Source: Manduca sexta (lineage: Eukaryota; Arthropoda; Insecta; Lepidoptera; Sphingidae). From it: a stretch of 64,000 bases of DNA. The notes under the pieces are model-generated. The model had not been told where the DNA came from. It did no database searches and saw only the letters and a program-made list of their open reading frames with translations. The translations under genes and the position numbers were made by a program. The stretch's first letter is position 1; each line of letters starts with the position of its first letter. Location of the stretch: assembly GCF_014839805.1 (NCBI RefSeq), contig NC_051115.1, forward strand, positions 4,772,600-4,836,599, written 5' to 3'. This document shows positions 59,701 to 63,903 of this stretch, one piece after another.

Positions 59701-59768
59701 GATTTCACATTATTTTTGCAAAGCACACAACTCAAAATTGTTAAAACGAAAAATATTATCGGACGCAT
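23737..59768 (-). CDS. Gel: Secreted six-domain gelsolin, complete, about 24 exons
   Basis: Minus-strand exons: 59768-59648, 59111-59005, 54513-54408, 53059-52981, 51000-50895, 46004-45921, 43767-43693, 43518-43326, 42431-42316, 41882-41705, 41125-41037, 40399-40286, 39481-39350, 38453-38339, 37344-37224, 36756-36618, 35492-35354, 33747-33653, 32610-32485, 31242-31122, 29261-29113, 27412-27302, 25271-25146, 23793-23737. They total 2799 nt, 932 aa, with phases matching at every junction. It starts with a signal peptide ([17 protein letters not shown]). An unusual acidic, Glu/Thr/Lys-rich extension runs to about residue 175. Gelsolin repeats follow: G1 with [13 protein letters not shown] and [20 protein letters not shown] (about 185-305), G2 (about 315-400), G3 with [20 protein letters not shown] (about 420-530), G4 with [13 protein letters not shown] (about 575-690), G5 with [17 protein letters not shown] (about 695-790), G6 with [19 protein letters not shown] (about 800-915). 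There is no villin headpiece. Gelsolins sever and cap actin under calcium control; a secreted form would act in haemolymph. The acceptor at 46004 has a weak pyrimidine tract, so that boundary is the least certain. Introns are packed with repeats. Confidence 0.92.
23909..24230 (+). mobile_element. SINE-A copy
   Basis: Sense copy: head GCGGCGATAGCCTAGTTGGG with A box TAGCCTAGTTG, then a B box region, ending in (att)n. Last gelsolin intron. Confidence 0.82.
24357..24645 (-). mobile_element. Helitron-like fragment, inverted
   Basis: Starts ctagcttttgctcgcggc on the plus strand and runs to 'tgtatatagat'. Same family as 27757-27965 and 12554-12785. Confidence 0.45.
24806..25110 (-). mobile_element. 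SINE-A copy
   Basis: Antisense copy, head ending ggctatcgccgc. It ends 36 bp from the gelsolin exon 25146-25271 on its donor side. Confidence 0.78.
25301..25692. mobile_element. TA-flanked MITE, reference copy
   Basis: 392 bp with long terminal inverted repeats: cagggtcattttgacatcgc at the left, mirrored at the right by tgtcaaaatgaccctg. TA sits at 25299-25300 and 25693-25694. No ORF. The ends and TA duplication suggest Tc1/mariner mobilisation. It sits 30 bp upstream of the gelsolin acceptor at 25271. Confidence 0.85.
25745..26000 (+). repeat. Interspersed repeat with snug 'gaccggccgcggc' block
   Basis: Blocks 'gaacagatggttgcgttcct' and 'tctgctatcgcaagtcagta' recur at 29352-29405 and 29790-29940. 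There they are separated by about 370 bp of other sequence, which suggests an insertion in that copy. Confidence 0.5.
26192..26478 (+). mobile_element. Non-autonomous Helitron-like element H1
   Basis: Starts TCCCTACATAGTATAAAAC after an A and ends GGGCGGGTCGCTAG before a T. A GC-rich stem-forming sequence precedes the 3' end. Copies at 33803-34100 and 46066-46366 have the same ends and A/T target. Confidence 0.75.
26854..27241 (-). repeat. CRE-containing TIR element, inverted
   Basis: Bounded by taggggaccggcc and ccggtaccctat; contains TGACGTCA near 27060. It ends 61 bp from the gelsolin exon 27302-27412. Confidence 0.7.
27757..28500. repeat. Helitron-like fragment followed by tandem AT-rich repeat
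   Basis: 27757-27965 is an inverted copy of the ctagcttttgcccgcggc family. 28010-28460 holds three tandem copies of a roughly 120-bp unit (core 'attactgctccgctcc', then 'aaaaagaatttttcaatttg'), ending in a (caaa)n tract at about 28470 and 'cttatataatagtatatag'. A related single unit is at 27540-27690. Class unknown. Confidence 0.5.
28790..29046. mobile_element. MITE I, long inverted repeats
   Basis: Left arm attcataaacgttttttatc and right arm ataaaaaacgtctatgaat are inverted copies. Inside are 'ctgtgataacaagt' and its inverse 'acttgttatcacag'. Copies at 38541-38775, 41163-41373 and 44416-44682. All four lie in gelsolin introns. Confidence 0.7.
30385..30507 (+). pseudogene. LINE ORF2 C-terminal fragment
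   Basis: Open frame reading [11 protein letters not shown]...[15 protein letters not shown] to a stop at 30507. The pattern RWTDQ...A.R.A....RW..IV is the familiar C-terminal tail of non-LTR retrotransposon polyproteins. No upstream reverse transcriptase is preserved. Gelsolin intron. Confidence 0.55.
30585..30885. repeat. Diverged repeat shared with 32815-33180 and 3300-3400
   Basis: Shared blocks: 'gtgagtggaacggttatg', 'gcgagcattggaccgagtcc', then 'gggacggctacgggg'. Class unknown. Confidence 0.45.
30885..31118 (+). repeat. Interspersed repeat H
   Basis: Contains 'gagtccacctgggtaggtac', 'ttcaaggtgttggtgtttct' and an A-rich end. Its 3' end abuts the donor side of gelsolin exon 31122-31242, where the intron starts at 31121. 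Confidence 0.6.
31273..31557 (-). mobile_element. Non-autonomous Helitron-like element H2
   Basis: Same family as 16566-16854: plus strand starts ctagctgacccgacagac and ends in tttatatatatag. It begins 30 bp from the gelsolin exon 31122-31242. Confidence 0.65.
31635..32128 (+). repeat. Interspersed repeat E, with partial tandem copy
   Basis: Full copy 31635-31955 followed by a second, partial 3' half at about 31990-32128 that again runs 'cataaccaaacgctgtcaat' to 'acatatatattaatg'. Confidence 0.6.
32131..32434 (+). mobile_element. SINE-A copy
   Basis: Sense copy with head GCGGCGATAGCCTAGTTGGT and tail at tgatattattat. It ends 51 bp from the gelsolin exon 32485-32610. Confidence 0.8.
32611..33240 (-). 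repeat. Repeat-derived segment with residual open frame
   Basis: On the minus strand 32664-32820 reads [20 protein letters not shown]... and ends before a GT. It is not gelsolin-like, and the flanking gelsolin exons join in frame without it. The remainder shares blocks with 30585-30885, so I take the segment as transposon-derived; the element type is unknown. Confidence 0.4.
33225..33400 (+). repeat. Interspersed repeat shared with 44820-45000 (inverted)
   Basis: Both copies contain 'tacgtcggcgatacactttt' / 'aaaagtgtatcgccgacgac' and 'gaacgtccgtccga' type sequence in opposite orientation. Class unknown. Confidence 0.5.
33803..34100 (+). mobile_element. Non-autonomous Helitron-like element H1
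   Basis: Starts TCACTACATAGTATAAAAC after an A, ends GGGCGGGTCGCTAG before a T. Confidence 0.78.
34103..34380 (+). pseudogene. LINE C-terminal fragment
   Basis: Translates, with frame breaks, as [14 protein letters not shown] then [18 protein letters not shown]. This resembles the 'WFGHxxRMxxxRLTKxI' tail of insect non-LTR retrotransposon polyproteins. It contains in-frame stops and is truncated at the left by the Helitron-like element. Confidence 0.5.
34385..34690 (-). mobile_element. SINE-B, single-unit copy
   Basis: Matches the flanks of both 95-bp arrays but carries only one diverged 95-bp unit (about 34455-34565). Together with 40840-40993 it shows the ancestral organisation. The tRNA-like head beyond 'cccagctacaatt' is missing. 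Confidence 0.7.
34885..35344. mobile_element. TA-flanked MITE, left-truncated and split by a SINE
   Basis: 34885-34978 and 35321-35344 are the inner and outer parts of the MITE right end (ttcatttattaacgtaatg then gtcaaaatgaccctg), with TA at 35345-35346. The right end stands 10 nt from gelsolin exon 35354-35492. Confidence 0.7.
34990..35320 (+). mobile_element. SINE-A copy with visible target duplication
   Basis: Inserted in the MITE. The 17-bp sequence taacgtaatgtcaaaat occurs at 34962-34978 and again at 35321-35337. Twelve extra bases lie between the left duplication and the head. Confidence 0.8.
35536..35865 (+). mobile_element. SINE-A copy
   Basis: Sense copy, head gcgacgatagcctagttggg, (att)n tail. 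44 bp upstream (in gelsolin sense) of the exon 35354-35492. Confidence 0.8.
36290..36597 (+). repeat. Interspersed repeat E
   Basis: Runs from tatagacacgaacgtccat to acatatatatcgatg. A further related start lies at 36112. It ends 21 bp from the gelsolin exon 36618-36756, on its donor side. Confidence 0.62.
36876..37190 (+). repeat. Interspersed repeat H, composite
   Basis: An inverted 5' part ('gacgagacgagctgaccgtt') is joined to a direct copy, giving a near-palindromic composite. Confidence 0.55.
37401..37790 (+). repeat. CRE-containing TIR element, full length
   Basis: Bounded by taggggaccggactc and ggacggtcccctatt; TGACGTCA at about 37576. This copy defines the terminal inverted repeat most clearly. 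Confidence 0.75.
37792..38100 (-). repeat. Interspersed repeat J
   Basis: Reverse copy of the family at 20232-20575 ('tatacctcatggttgt', 'ctagccttctccc', 'gtccctgcagtcgctgg'). Confidence 0.5.
38541..38775. mobile_element. MITE I
   Basis: Ends cccctattcatagacgttat and ataacgtctatgaataaggg are inverted repeats. Internal pairs 'gcattgctgtgataacaagt' and its inverse extend them. Confidence 0.75.
39630..39960 (+). repeat. Interspersed repeat G, longest copy
   Basis: From 'gctgcacctgatggtag' to 'gccaggcttttataaaaa'. It includes 'gatagcgaccgtacacaag' and 'gtgtcgactgcc'. The two ends carry partly inverted 'cacctgatggta' / 'tatcatcaggtgcag' blocks. Confidence 0.6.
40427..40800 (-). repeat. Diverged relative of the CRE-containing TIR element
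   Basis: Shares 'gatatcgctccatctctttc' and the 'gcacgc' CRE region. The palindrome is broken here to TGACGTGA. Confidence 0.5.
40840..40993 (+). mobile_element. SINE-B 3' fragment with one 95-bp unit
   Basis: Contains one diverged unit (about 40847-40940) followed by 'gatgtccgttgagattggcc' as at the end of the 12877 array. Confidence 0.65.
41163..41373. mobile_element. MITE I, right end truncated
   Basis: Left end cccttattcatagacgttat is intact. The right arm stops after 'gagaaacagactg'. Confidence 0.65.
41428..41645 (+). repeat. Interspersed repeat G
   Basis: Copy with 'ataggatatattttatatcc', 'gataacgaccgtacacaag' and 'gtgtcgactgacgagaggtt'. Confidence 0.55.
42500..42795 (+). repeat. Interspersed repeat H
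   Basis: From 'actggtagtaggtctctcat' to the A-rich end near 42792, with 'gagtccgcctgggtaggtc' and 'ttcaaggtgctggtgtttct'. Confidence 0.6.
42950..43262 (+). repeat. Interspersed repeat J
   Basis: Shares 'gaaaggaactctcttaggatg', 'cgagccctcgtagccctcaa' and 'cgtgtgcctagagccgcgac' (related sequence) with 20232-20575. Confidence 0.5.
43889..44200 (+). mobile_element. SINE-A copy
   Basis: Diverged sense copy (head gcgatagcttagttggttgt). It ends in atgttattat. Confidence 0.75.
44416..44682. mobile_element. MITE I, with internal duplication
   Basis: Ends accctcttattcataaatat and taatgtttatgaataagggg; the block 'cagctttgtttatctg' is duplicated inside. Confidence 0.65.
45300..45910. other. Gelsolin intron stretch without recognised repeats
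   Basis: Very AT-rich. 45480-45660 ('taccctaccgcgagcaaacg', 'taatatggcgcacaa') has a counterpart near 51290-51430 ('taccgctctctcccgagcaa'), suggesting one more diverged repeat. Confidence 0.4.
46066..46366 (+). mobile_element. Non-autonomous Helitron-like element H1
   Basis: Starts TCACTACATAGTATAAAAC after an A, ends GGGCGGGTCGCTAG before a T. It inserted 62 bp upstream (gelsolin sense) of the exon at 45921-46004. Confidence 0.78.
46605..46790. repeat. TIR element K
   Basis: Left aaactatttttcggttttta and right taaaatccgaaaaatagttg; central 'cgaagactttgcagccttca' followed by a G10 run at 46712-46722. Confidence 0.6.
46975..47345 (+). repeat. Interspersed repeat G split by a poly(A)-tailed insertion
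   Basis: 46975-47078 and 47233-47345 are contiguous in other copies. The insert 47079-47232 ends in a run of about 14 A (47220-47234) and resembles part of repeat J, consistent with retroposition. Confidence 0.6.
47341..47642 (+). mobile_element. Helitron-like fragment (aaaagctag end)
   Basis: Contains 'aatgaaatttggtatagaga' and ends gggtaaaagctag before t, like 10064-10252. About 130 bp of extra sequence lies in the middle. Confidence 0.4.
48310..48530 (+). mobile_element. Helitron-like element H2, 3' truncated
   Basis: Starts TCTATTTATATAAGAATGAA. It loses similarity after 'cagcgattgacag', before the CTAG end. Confidence 0.6.
48543..48690 (-). repeat. Interspersed repeat G, inverted
   Basis: Contains 'ccttgtgtacggtcgctatc' and 'atataccaccagca'. 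Confidence 0.55.
48962..49330 (-). repeat. Interspersed repeat H, inverted
   Basis: From 'tgacgaaacgagcttgccgt' to 'agagacctaccaccagt', with its last about 80 bp partly duplicated ('cagaaatagacattgcg'). Confidence 0.6.
49600..49805 (-). mobile_element. Helitron-like fragment, inverted
   Basis: 'aacttttgctcgcggcttcg' through 'tatctccataccaaatttca' to 'gggctttatataatag'. Confidence 0.42.
49939..50022 (-). CDS. Possible alternative 3'-terminal exon of gelsolin
   Basis: After a good acceptor (tttattttcag, AG at 50024-50023) a phase-0 frame reads [20 protein letters not shown] and seven more residues to TAA at 49939. The preceding gelsolin exon (51000-50895) also ends in phase 0. Used as a terminal exon, it would make a short secreted protein of about 200 aa without any gelsolin domain. 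No canonical AATAAA follows closely, so this is speculative. Confidence 0.25.
   Translation of the reverse strand, partial: DEVEINSASSLKLSFLGIFIWISTFYC
50090..50168 (-). mobile_element. SINE-B head (tRNA-like part only)
   Basis: Minus strand carries the A box TGGCGTAGTTG and B box GTTCGAATC in the same spacing as 23258-23321. The body is absent. The cloverleaf is not convincing as a working tRNA. Confidence 0.65.
50232..50517 (-). repeat. Interspersed repeat H, inverted
   Basis: From 'tgacgagacgagcttgccgt' to 'gagagacttaccaccagt'. Confidence 0.6.
50640..50835 (+). pseudogene. LINE C-terminal fragment
   Basis: Reads [20 protein letters not shown] then SLEAHGQ-stop-WT. This is the 'DDL..VAG..WMR...D...W..L.EA..QQW' tail of RTE-type polyproteins, with deletions and a stop. 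It lies 60 bp from gelsolin exon 50895-51000. Confidence 0.5.
51060..52100. other. Gelsolin intron stretch with no supported feature
   Basis: AT-rich. I see only the diverged block near 51290-51430 shared with 45480-45660 and poly-A/T runs. Confidence 0.4.
52110..52400 (+). repeat. Interspersed repeat G with duplicated 3' end
   Basis: Main copy 52112-52300. Then 'tctcgacagtcgacattcta' restarts the 3' third at 52335. The short block 'aaatcttactttct' at 52312 recurs at the gelsolin donor near 52973. Confidence 0.5.
52516..52838 (+). mobile_element. SINE-A copy
   Basis: Sense copy, head gcggcgatagcctagttagg, tail (att)n. It interrupts text that elsewhere reads 'aattac(t)...ccgggacaatcccggg'. 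Confidence 0.8.
53112..53360. mobile_element. hAT-like MITE, diverged
   Basis: Begins cagtggttctcaaatttttt, the common hAT-type terminus, and ends in the 'gttccgcggaacacactta' region with a decayed right TIR. Internal inverted blocks 'acggaaccctt' and 'ggttccgcgg' are visible. Confidence 0.5.
53540..54050. repeat. Fragments: TA MITE end, repeat G end, diverged CRE-type element
   Basis: 53543-53583 is the inner TIR of the TA MITE. 53607-53692 is a repeat G end. 53690-54050 is a diverged inverted CRE-type element with an intact TGACGTCA near 53876. Confidence 0.5.
55525..55842 (-). mobile_element. SINE-A copy
   Basis: Antisense copy, head ending ggctatcgccgc. A 20-bp neighbourhood 'tactgctgtttg(t/c)caaac' occurs on its right at 55845 and again at 55915. 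Confidence 0.78.
57380..57540. repeat. GC-rich palindromic repeat inside the hAT-like element
   Basis: Repeats of 'cccattgggaaatcccaaat' and 'ggggcccaattggga' type. A looser second cluster occurs at 57890-58040 ('ccccaattaggaaat', 'cccaattgggaaat'). Both strands are open here because of composition. Confidence 0.6.
57666..57732 (-). other. tRNA-like segment inside the hAT-like element
   Basis: Minus strand carries a near-consensus A box (TGGACCAGTGG, 57725-57715) and a perfect B box (GTTCGAGCC, 57681-57673) 33 bp apart. Probably a decayed tRNA or SINE head, not a working tRNA gene. Confidence 0.4.
58717..58963 (+). repeat. Interspersed repeat E, 3' part
   Basis: Contains 'aggtttacatttagactcaa' to 'gaacgccaaatctagtacgt' and ends atatatcgatg. 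Ends 42 bp from gelsolin exon 59005-59111. Confidence 0.6.
59247..59635. repeat. Interspersed repeat H, palindromic composite
   Basis: A direct copy (59247-59508) is joined to an inverted copy of the distal part (59509-59635). The ends 'gagtccgcctgggtaggtac' and 'gtacctacccaggcggactc' are perfect inverses. It ends 13 bp from the donor side of gelsolin exon 59648-59768. Confidence 0.65.
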
Positions 59769-59894
59769 TTTTATTACAATTTTGTTATAAGTCGACTGGA
59801 TTCTTACGATTTTCTAGTTGGTCACGATAACAATTCTTTGCTTAGTATAATTTATAAAGAAAAAAAAATCAAACCTTTTTTAATCGACTTCGAA

Positions 59895-60243
59895 AAGGGT
59901 ACTTATTTGATTTATTTTTATTTATAACTTTCATTAAAATTTCGTGAGAAATCTACAAGTTATAAGCCATTGAAATTAAGTAGTAAAGGTTAGTTTCAAA
60001 ACAGAAAAGGGACGAAATACTTGCGTGTGACGTCAGCGGGCATTACGACGCGTGCGAAAGAAAGAGATGGAACGATATTCCCGCTCCACGCCCACTCCTG
60101 CACGTAGCAATATTTGAAATTACAATTACTGCCTCAATTCTTATCGAATTTTAATGCTGTTTTCACAGAAGGATTTCTTCTTTGTACTAATTGCTGTTAC
60201 ATATTAAGAATGCACAAATCAAACATAGTCTAACACCCTATTA
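59895..60243 (+). repeat. Diverged CRE-containing TIR element upstream of gelsolin
   Basis: Shares 'cgtgtgacgtcagcgggcat' and 'tacgacgcgtgcgaaagaaa'. It ends 'tctaacaccctatt'. It carries TGACGTCA about 250 bp upstream of the gelsolin start codon. Confidence 0.55.
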
Positions 60244-60413
60244 TTTGCGTATTTTTTTATGTTAGAACCCCGTCATTAATGAACGGATTTGGACAATTCT
60301 TTATTAAAATTCACAAACATAAAAGTCACTGGGAATTATATTTTCTATTAAGTATATATTTTATAGTAAGTATGTTTTATTAAATATATGTATTGTCTTA
60401 TTTATATACTTAC

Positions 60414-60480
60414 ACCCACACAATCTCATCTCTGCGTCATCCAAAGGTTGACTGTTCGAAAATGCTTTAGGCATTAAGTC
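60414..60480 (-). CDS. Orphan candidate exon upstream of gelsolin
   Basis: 67 nt bounded by an acceptor (tttatacag) and a strong donor (gtaagtat). Translates DLMPKAFSNSQPLDDAEMRL then CG, ending in phase 1. It lies upstream of gelsolin in the same orientation. I do not recognise the protein. It could belong to a neighbouring gene whose other exons lie beyond the DIRS insertion, or be an upstream gelsolin exon. The protein-like composition and both splice sites are the only evidence. Confidence 0.4.
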
Positions 60481-60617
60481 CTGTATAAATTTATTGTATA
60501 TAAAGTTTAAATAATTAAAAAATAAATAAAAATTGCTAGCTAAGTTAATACATGTATGTTACATACGAAATCAATATTCAGTTTATATCAGGCAACGATT
60601 CTAATTGTCCTGAATAA

Positions 60618-60901
60618 CCGCGATAGTCTAGTTGGTTGTGGAACGGACTGCCGAGACGAATGTCCGCAGGTTCAAAACCCAAACACCCTTCTGCCTTTTC
60701 TAAAATTATGTATGTATTTGTGAAATATGGTTTGCTTTAATGGTGAAGGAAAACATCGTGAGGAAACCTGCACATCTAAGAAGTACTCTATAGGAATCTT
60801 GAGGGTGTGTGAAGTCTGCTCGCACTACAGCGTGGTAGACTAAATCCTAATCCCTCTCAGTAGTAGAAGAAGCCCGTGCCCAGCAGTGGGACAGTATATA
60901 A
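60618..60901 (+). mobile_element. SINE-A copy
   Basis: Diverged sense copy, head cgatagtctagttggttgtg. Confidence 0.75.
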
Positions 60902-60971
60902 GTTTTGATTTTTAAATATTTTTTTGTCTTTTAAGTTAATGTCATTTTTTTGACATTATCCAGCAATACAC

Positions 60972-61041
60972 TGATTTCTTATGTTTACGCGAATGTTAGA
61001 CATTAAAATTAAACTATTTTTCGGATTTTATCGCGGTTTTA
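60972..61041. repeat. TIR element K, left arm only
   Basis: Matches the left arms at 18795 and 46605 up to 'atcgcggttttaat', where the DIRS terminus starts. The rest of the element may lie beyond the DIRS insertion or be lost. Confidence 0.5.
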
Positions 61042-61384
61042 ATATAGCGGTTTTACATAACAATAAAACCGATATTATGTGCCGAGAGGGAAAACATACA
61101 GCATTGTTTAGAAGAAGAAGAAGAAGAAGGCGTGTATACTTTAGCCATATTTAAAGCAGATTTCCGGTTATCAAAGTGTAATTCCGAGTCAAAAGATGGC
61201 GCCACCAGCTAGGACGGGACCTAAGGAGGGGGCCGTCGGCATTCTAGTGCTCATAGTCTTCACCAGGAAGAATTTCCTGCAATGCTGTATGTTTTCCCTC
61301 TCGGCACATAATATCGGTTTTATTGTTATGTAAAACCGCTATATTAATGTGCCTCTGGAAAACATACAGCATTGTTTAGAAGAC
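61042..61384. repeat. DIRS terminal repeat and internal complementary region
   Basis: 61042-61106 and 61280-61344 are perfect 65-bp inverse complements. Directly after, 61357-61384 (ggaaaacatacagcattg and on) repeats sequence from the first arm in direct orientation. This is what an internal complementary region looks like: it joins the sequences of the two element ends, allowing circle formation. A (gaa)n run lies at 61110-61130. Confidence 0.75.
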
Positions 61385-61572
61385 GTGTTTGTTATCTGCT
61401 GGTGAATATTAAAAAACACAACGCTATGTTGAATTAAAGGCGTATAACTGTAGGTATAACAATATAATGATTACTGTTACATAATATCTACAAATATTAC
61501 TATGATACGCTCTAAAAGATAATAGTGAATTAAATAAGTTCATGAAAACAATTAATATTAATTTTGTATAAT

Positions 61573-63903
61573 TTACATTGGCGTGAATGTTTTGAAAAAT
61601 AAATTACTGTCATTATTACTTATCTCTATTTGACGACAATAATGATTAAAAAATGTGGTAGATGATTTCCAATTGCTACGGGACAATATATCATCAAGAG
61701 GTACATTAGATAACCATCCTAAGGACGAGACCGCCGATCTACAACTTCCGGGGGTAGCATGAATTCCGCTATCTTTGAGCACCGTGCGAATCCAGTTCCC
61801 AATAACAGTACGTGACGCTGCTTTCGTTTTATTGGATATTGTAATAAAAAGATTATCTACGTTGCTAGCCTCTGCTCTTCTTGACTTACTCTTTTCTATT
61901 AAGGATCTAACTAATGTTACCGGACAAATACTTTCATCGCAATGTTTAGTTAATTTCCAGGCAGATTGACGATATGAGTGTGTATCAGTTTTTGATCCGA
62001 ATGCTGGTAATAAATAAATACTTTCCCCATTATCAATAAAATTATCTTTTGAGATTTTGAGTAAAGTTAAATCATGAACTCTTCGTCCAGACGCTAATAA
62101 CAGTACCGTAGCTGTTCTACGGGCTAATTCAAAAAGTGTGTCTTTTGGTGGATTAGACGAAAGCCAATTTAGAACTATTGTCGGATCCCAAGTAAACGGT
62201 AATTTAACTACTTTGGGGTTTGCAATGCCTATCGCCTTTAGCGTATGTTTTATAATAAAATTTGAGAACGTTTGTTGTTCTATATTAGGACCACAAAAAG
62301 TTAAAACTGCCGATTTATGAACGAGAATTGTGTTGTATGATAACCTTTCTTTCAGGAAGAGATGTATTAAGAATCGGGCTATGTCAGCTGGTTGAGGAGA
62401 TTTGGGATCTACTTGAGAGTTAGTGCACCATGTCAGCCATCTCCTAAGAGCTGGTAAATATGTTGAAAGGGTTGATTGACGCCAACTATTCTTTAGTAAG
62501 TCTTTTTCCTGTGTCGACCAGTTCTTTATTTGGGCACCCCACCCCCAATTTTCCAAACTTTCAGGGTTAATGTTTCGACTTGCGGAGGAGGTTGTGCTGT
62601 CGTTATATCTATTAAGGTCTTCGAGAGGTTCTGCAGCTCTAGTGGTTGTTCTATTGCTCTGGATTTCAGATCTTGAAGCCAGAAAGCTCGAGGCCATTCT
62701 GGAGCCACTACCAGATAAGTTCCCGTCGCACTGTTTAAGTGCGAGAGTATCCGGGGTAGGAGGCTGGGAGGAGGAAACACCCATGCCAGCTTGTATGTCC
62801 ATGTTCTGCTGAAGGCGTCTATATAACTTGCTGATCGATCTTTGAAGTCTATTGAGACGTAATTTTTGACTACAGCAGTGTCTCGACTCGCGAACAGATC
62901 TATTTCTGGTTGGCCCCATTTCTGAAAAACTGCTGCAGTTATTGCGGGTAGCAGGTGCCATTCTGCTGGCTGTTTCCCTCGTGATAGTCTGTCCGCTATT
63001 AGATTGTATCTTCCCGGAAGATAATATGCTGAAAGTGTTATGTTGTATTTGTCTGTTAGCTGTAATAGATTGAAGGTTAGGGATAGTAGTCCTAACGATT
63101 TTGTCCCTCCCTCTTTTCGAATATATGCAATTAAAGTTCGATTGTCCGATTGTATTAGCACATGTGAGTTCCGTAAAGCAGCTGTCTTTGTTTTGATTGC
63201 CGCTATTACGGCATATAATTCTTTTTTGTTGCTGTGCCACCTTTTTTGTTGATTCGACCAAGCGCCCGATATTGAGGTCCCATCCACCTGGGCACCCCAT
63301 CCCAAATCCGATGCGTCTGTCGCCAGGAAGTGGGTTGCAGGCTTTCTGTGTATCGGCGATGAGTGACTGGTAGCTCCGCGCCACCATCTTATCTCTTTTG
63401 ATACTTTTGCTGGAATGATTTTTCTTTGATAGGGCCGTATTTTGTTGAAATATCGCAGAAAAACTTGAATGTTGCGACTGTGTAATCTGCCCCGGGGTAC
63501 GACAAAACTGGCAAAATTTAGGCGACCCAATAAGCTTTGTAATTGCCGCAGATTGATATGGCTTTTCTGCAAGTATTGAGTCAATATGTCGTTGAGACTC
63601 TGCATTTTCTTTATGGGCATCGACATTGTATTTTTTGCTGTTTGCCATCGAATGCCAAGGTATTCCAAATCTTGGGTTGGTACCAAAATAGATTTTTCGT
63701 AGTTGATTTTCCAACCCAGGTTTTCCAAGTGCCTCACGGCTTCCGCAGCCTGAAGACATAACTTGGAATGGTCTTGGTTGACTAAGAGATAGTCGTCCAA
63801 GTAAACTAAGACCCGACATCCTTTCGCACGAAGGGTCTCCGCGACCCAACATGTTATGGAAGAAAAAAGGTGTGGGGCCGAGGCCAGGCCAAAAGGTAGG
63901 CAA
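61573..63903 (-). CDS. DIRS tyrosine recombinase frame (YR in C-terminal part)
   Basis: A 776-codon open frame; only the last about 317 codons (from about 62530 to 61573) look like a real protein domain. They read WRQSTLSTYLPALRRWLTWC (core-binding type), then ASGRRVHDLTLL with the first catalytic Arg, GIHATPGSCRSAVSS with His 715 and Arg 722, and FFNHYCRQI with the nucleophile Tyr 755. The enzyme joins the circular DNA copy into the genome. The first about 459 codons overlap the RT/RNase H gene in another frame and resemble nothing I know. They may be a shadow kept open by composition, or the normal DIRS-type ORF overlap. Confidence 0.8.
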   Translation of the reverse strand: MPTFWPGLGPTPFFFHNMLGRGDPSCERMSGLSLLGRLSLSQPRPFQVMSSGCGSREALGKPGLENQLRKIYFGTNPRFGIPWHSMANSKKYNVDAHKENAESQRHIDSILAEKPYQSAAITKLIGSPKFCQFCRTPGQITQSQHSSFSAIFQQNTALSKKNHSSKSIKRDKMVARSYQSLIADTQKACNPLPGDRRIGFGMGCPGGWDLNIGRLVESTKKVAQQQKRIICRNSGNQNKDSCFTELTCANTIGQSNFNCIYSKRGRDKIVRTTIPNLQSITANRQIQHNTFSILSSGKIQSNSGQTITRETASRMAPATRNNCSSFSEMGPTRNRSVRESRHCCSQKLRLNRLQRSISKLYRRLQQNMDIQAGMGVSSSQPPTPDTLALKQCDGNLSGSGSRMASSFLASRSEIQSNRTTTRAAEPLEDLNRYNDSTTSSASRNINPESLENWGWGAQIKNWSTQEKDLLKNSWRQSTLSTYLPALRRWLTWCTNSQVDPKSPQPADIARFLIHLFLKERLSYNTILVHKSAVLTFCGPNIEQQTFSNFIIKHTLKAIGIANPKVVKLPFTWDPTIVLNWLSSNPPKDTLFELARRTATVLLLASGRRVHDLTLLKISKDNFIDNGESIYLLPAFGSKTDTHSYRQSAWKLTKHCDESICPVTLVRSLIEKSKSRRAEASNVDNLFITISNKTKAASRTVIGNWIRTVLKDSGIHATPGSCRSAVSSLGWLSNVPLDDILSRSNWKSSTTFFNHYCRQIEISNNDSNLFFKTFTPM

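Noticed and set aside
61573..63903. Treating the first 459 codons of the long recombinase frame as a new protein
   Set aside because: They lie wholly over the RT/RNase H gene in another frame and show no domain. I keep only the C-terminal recombinase as supported and list the overlap as a finding.
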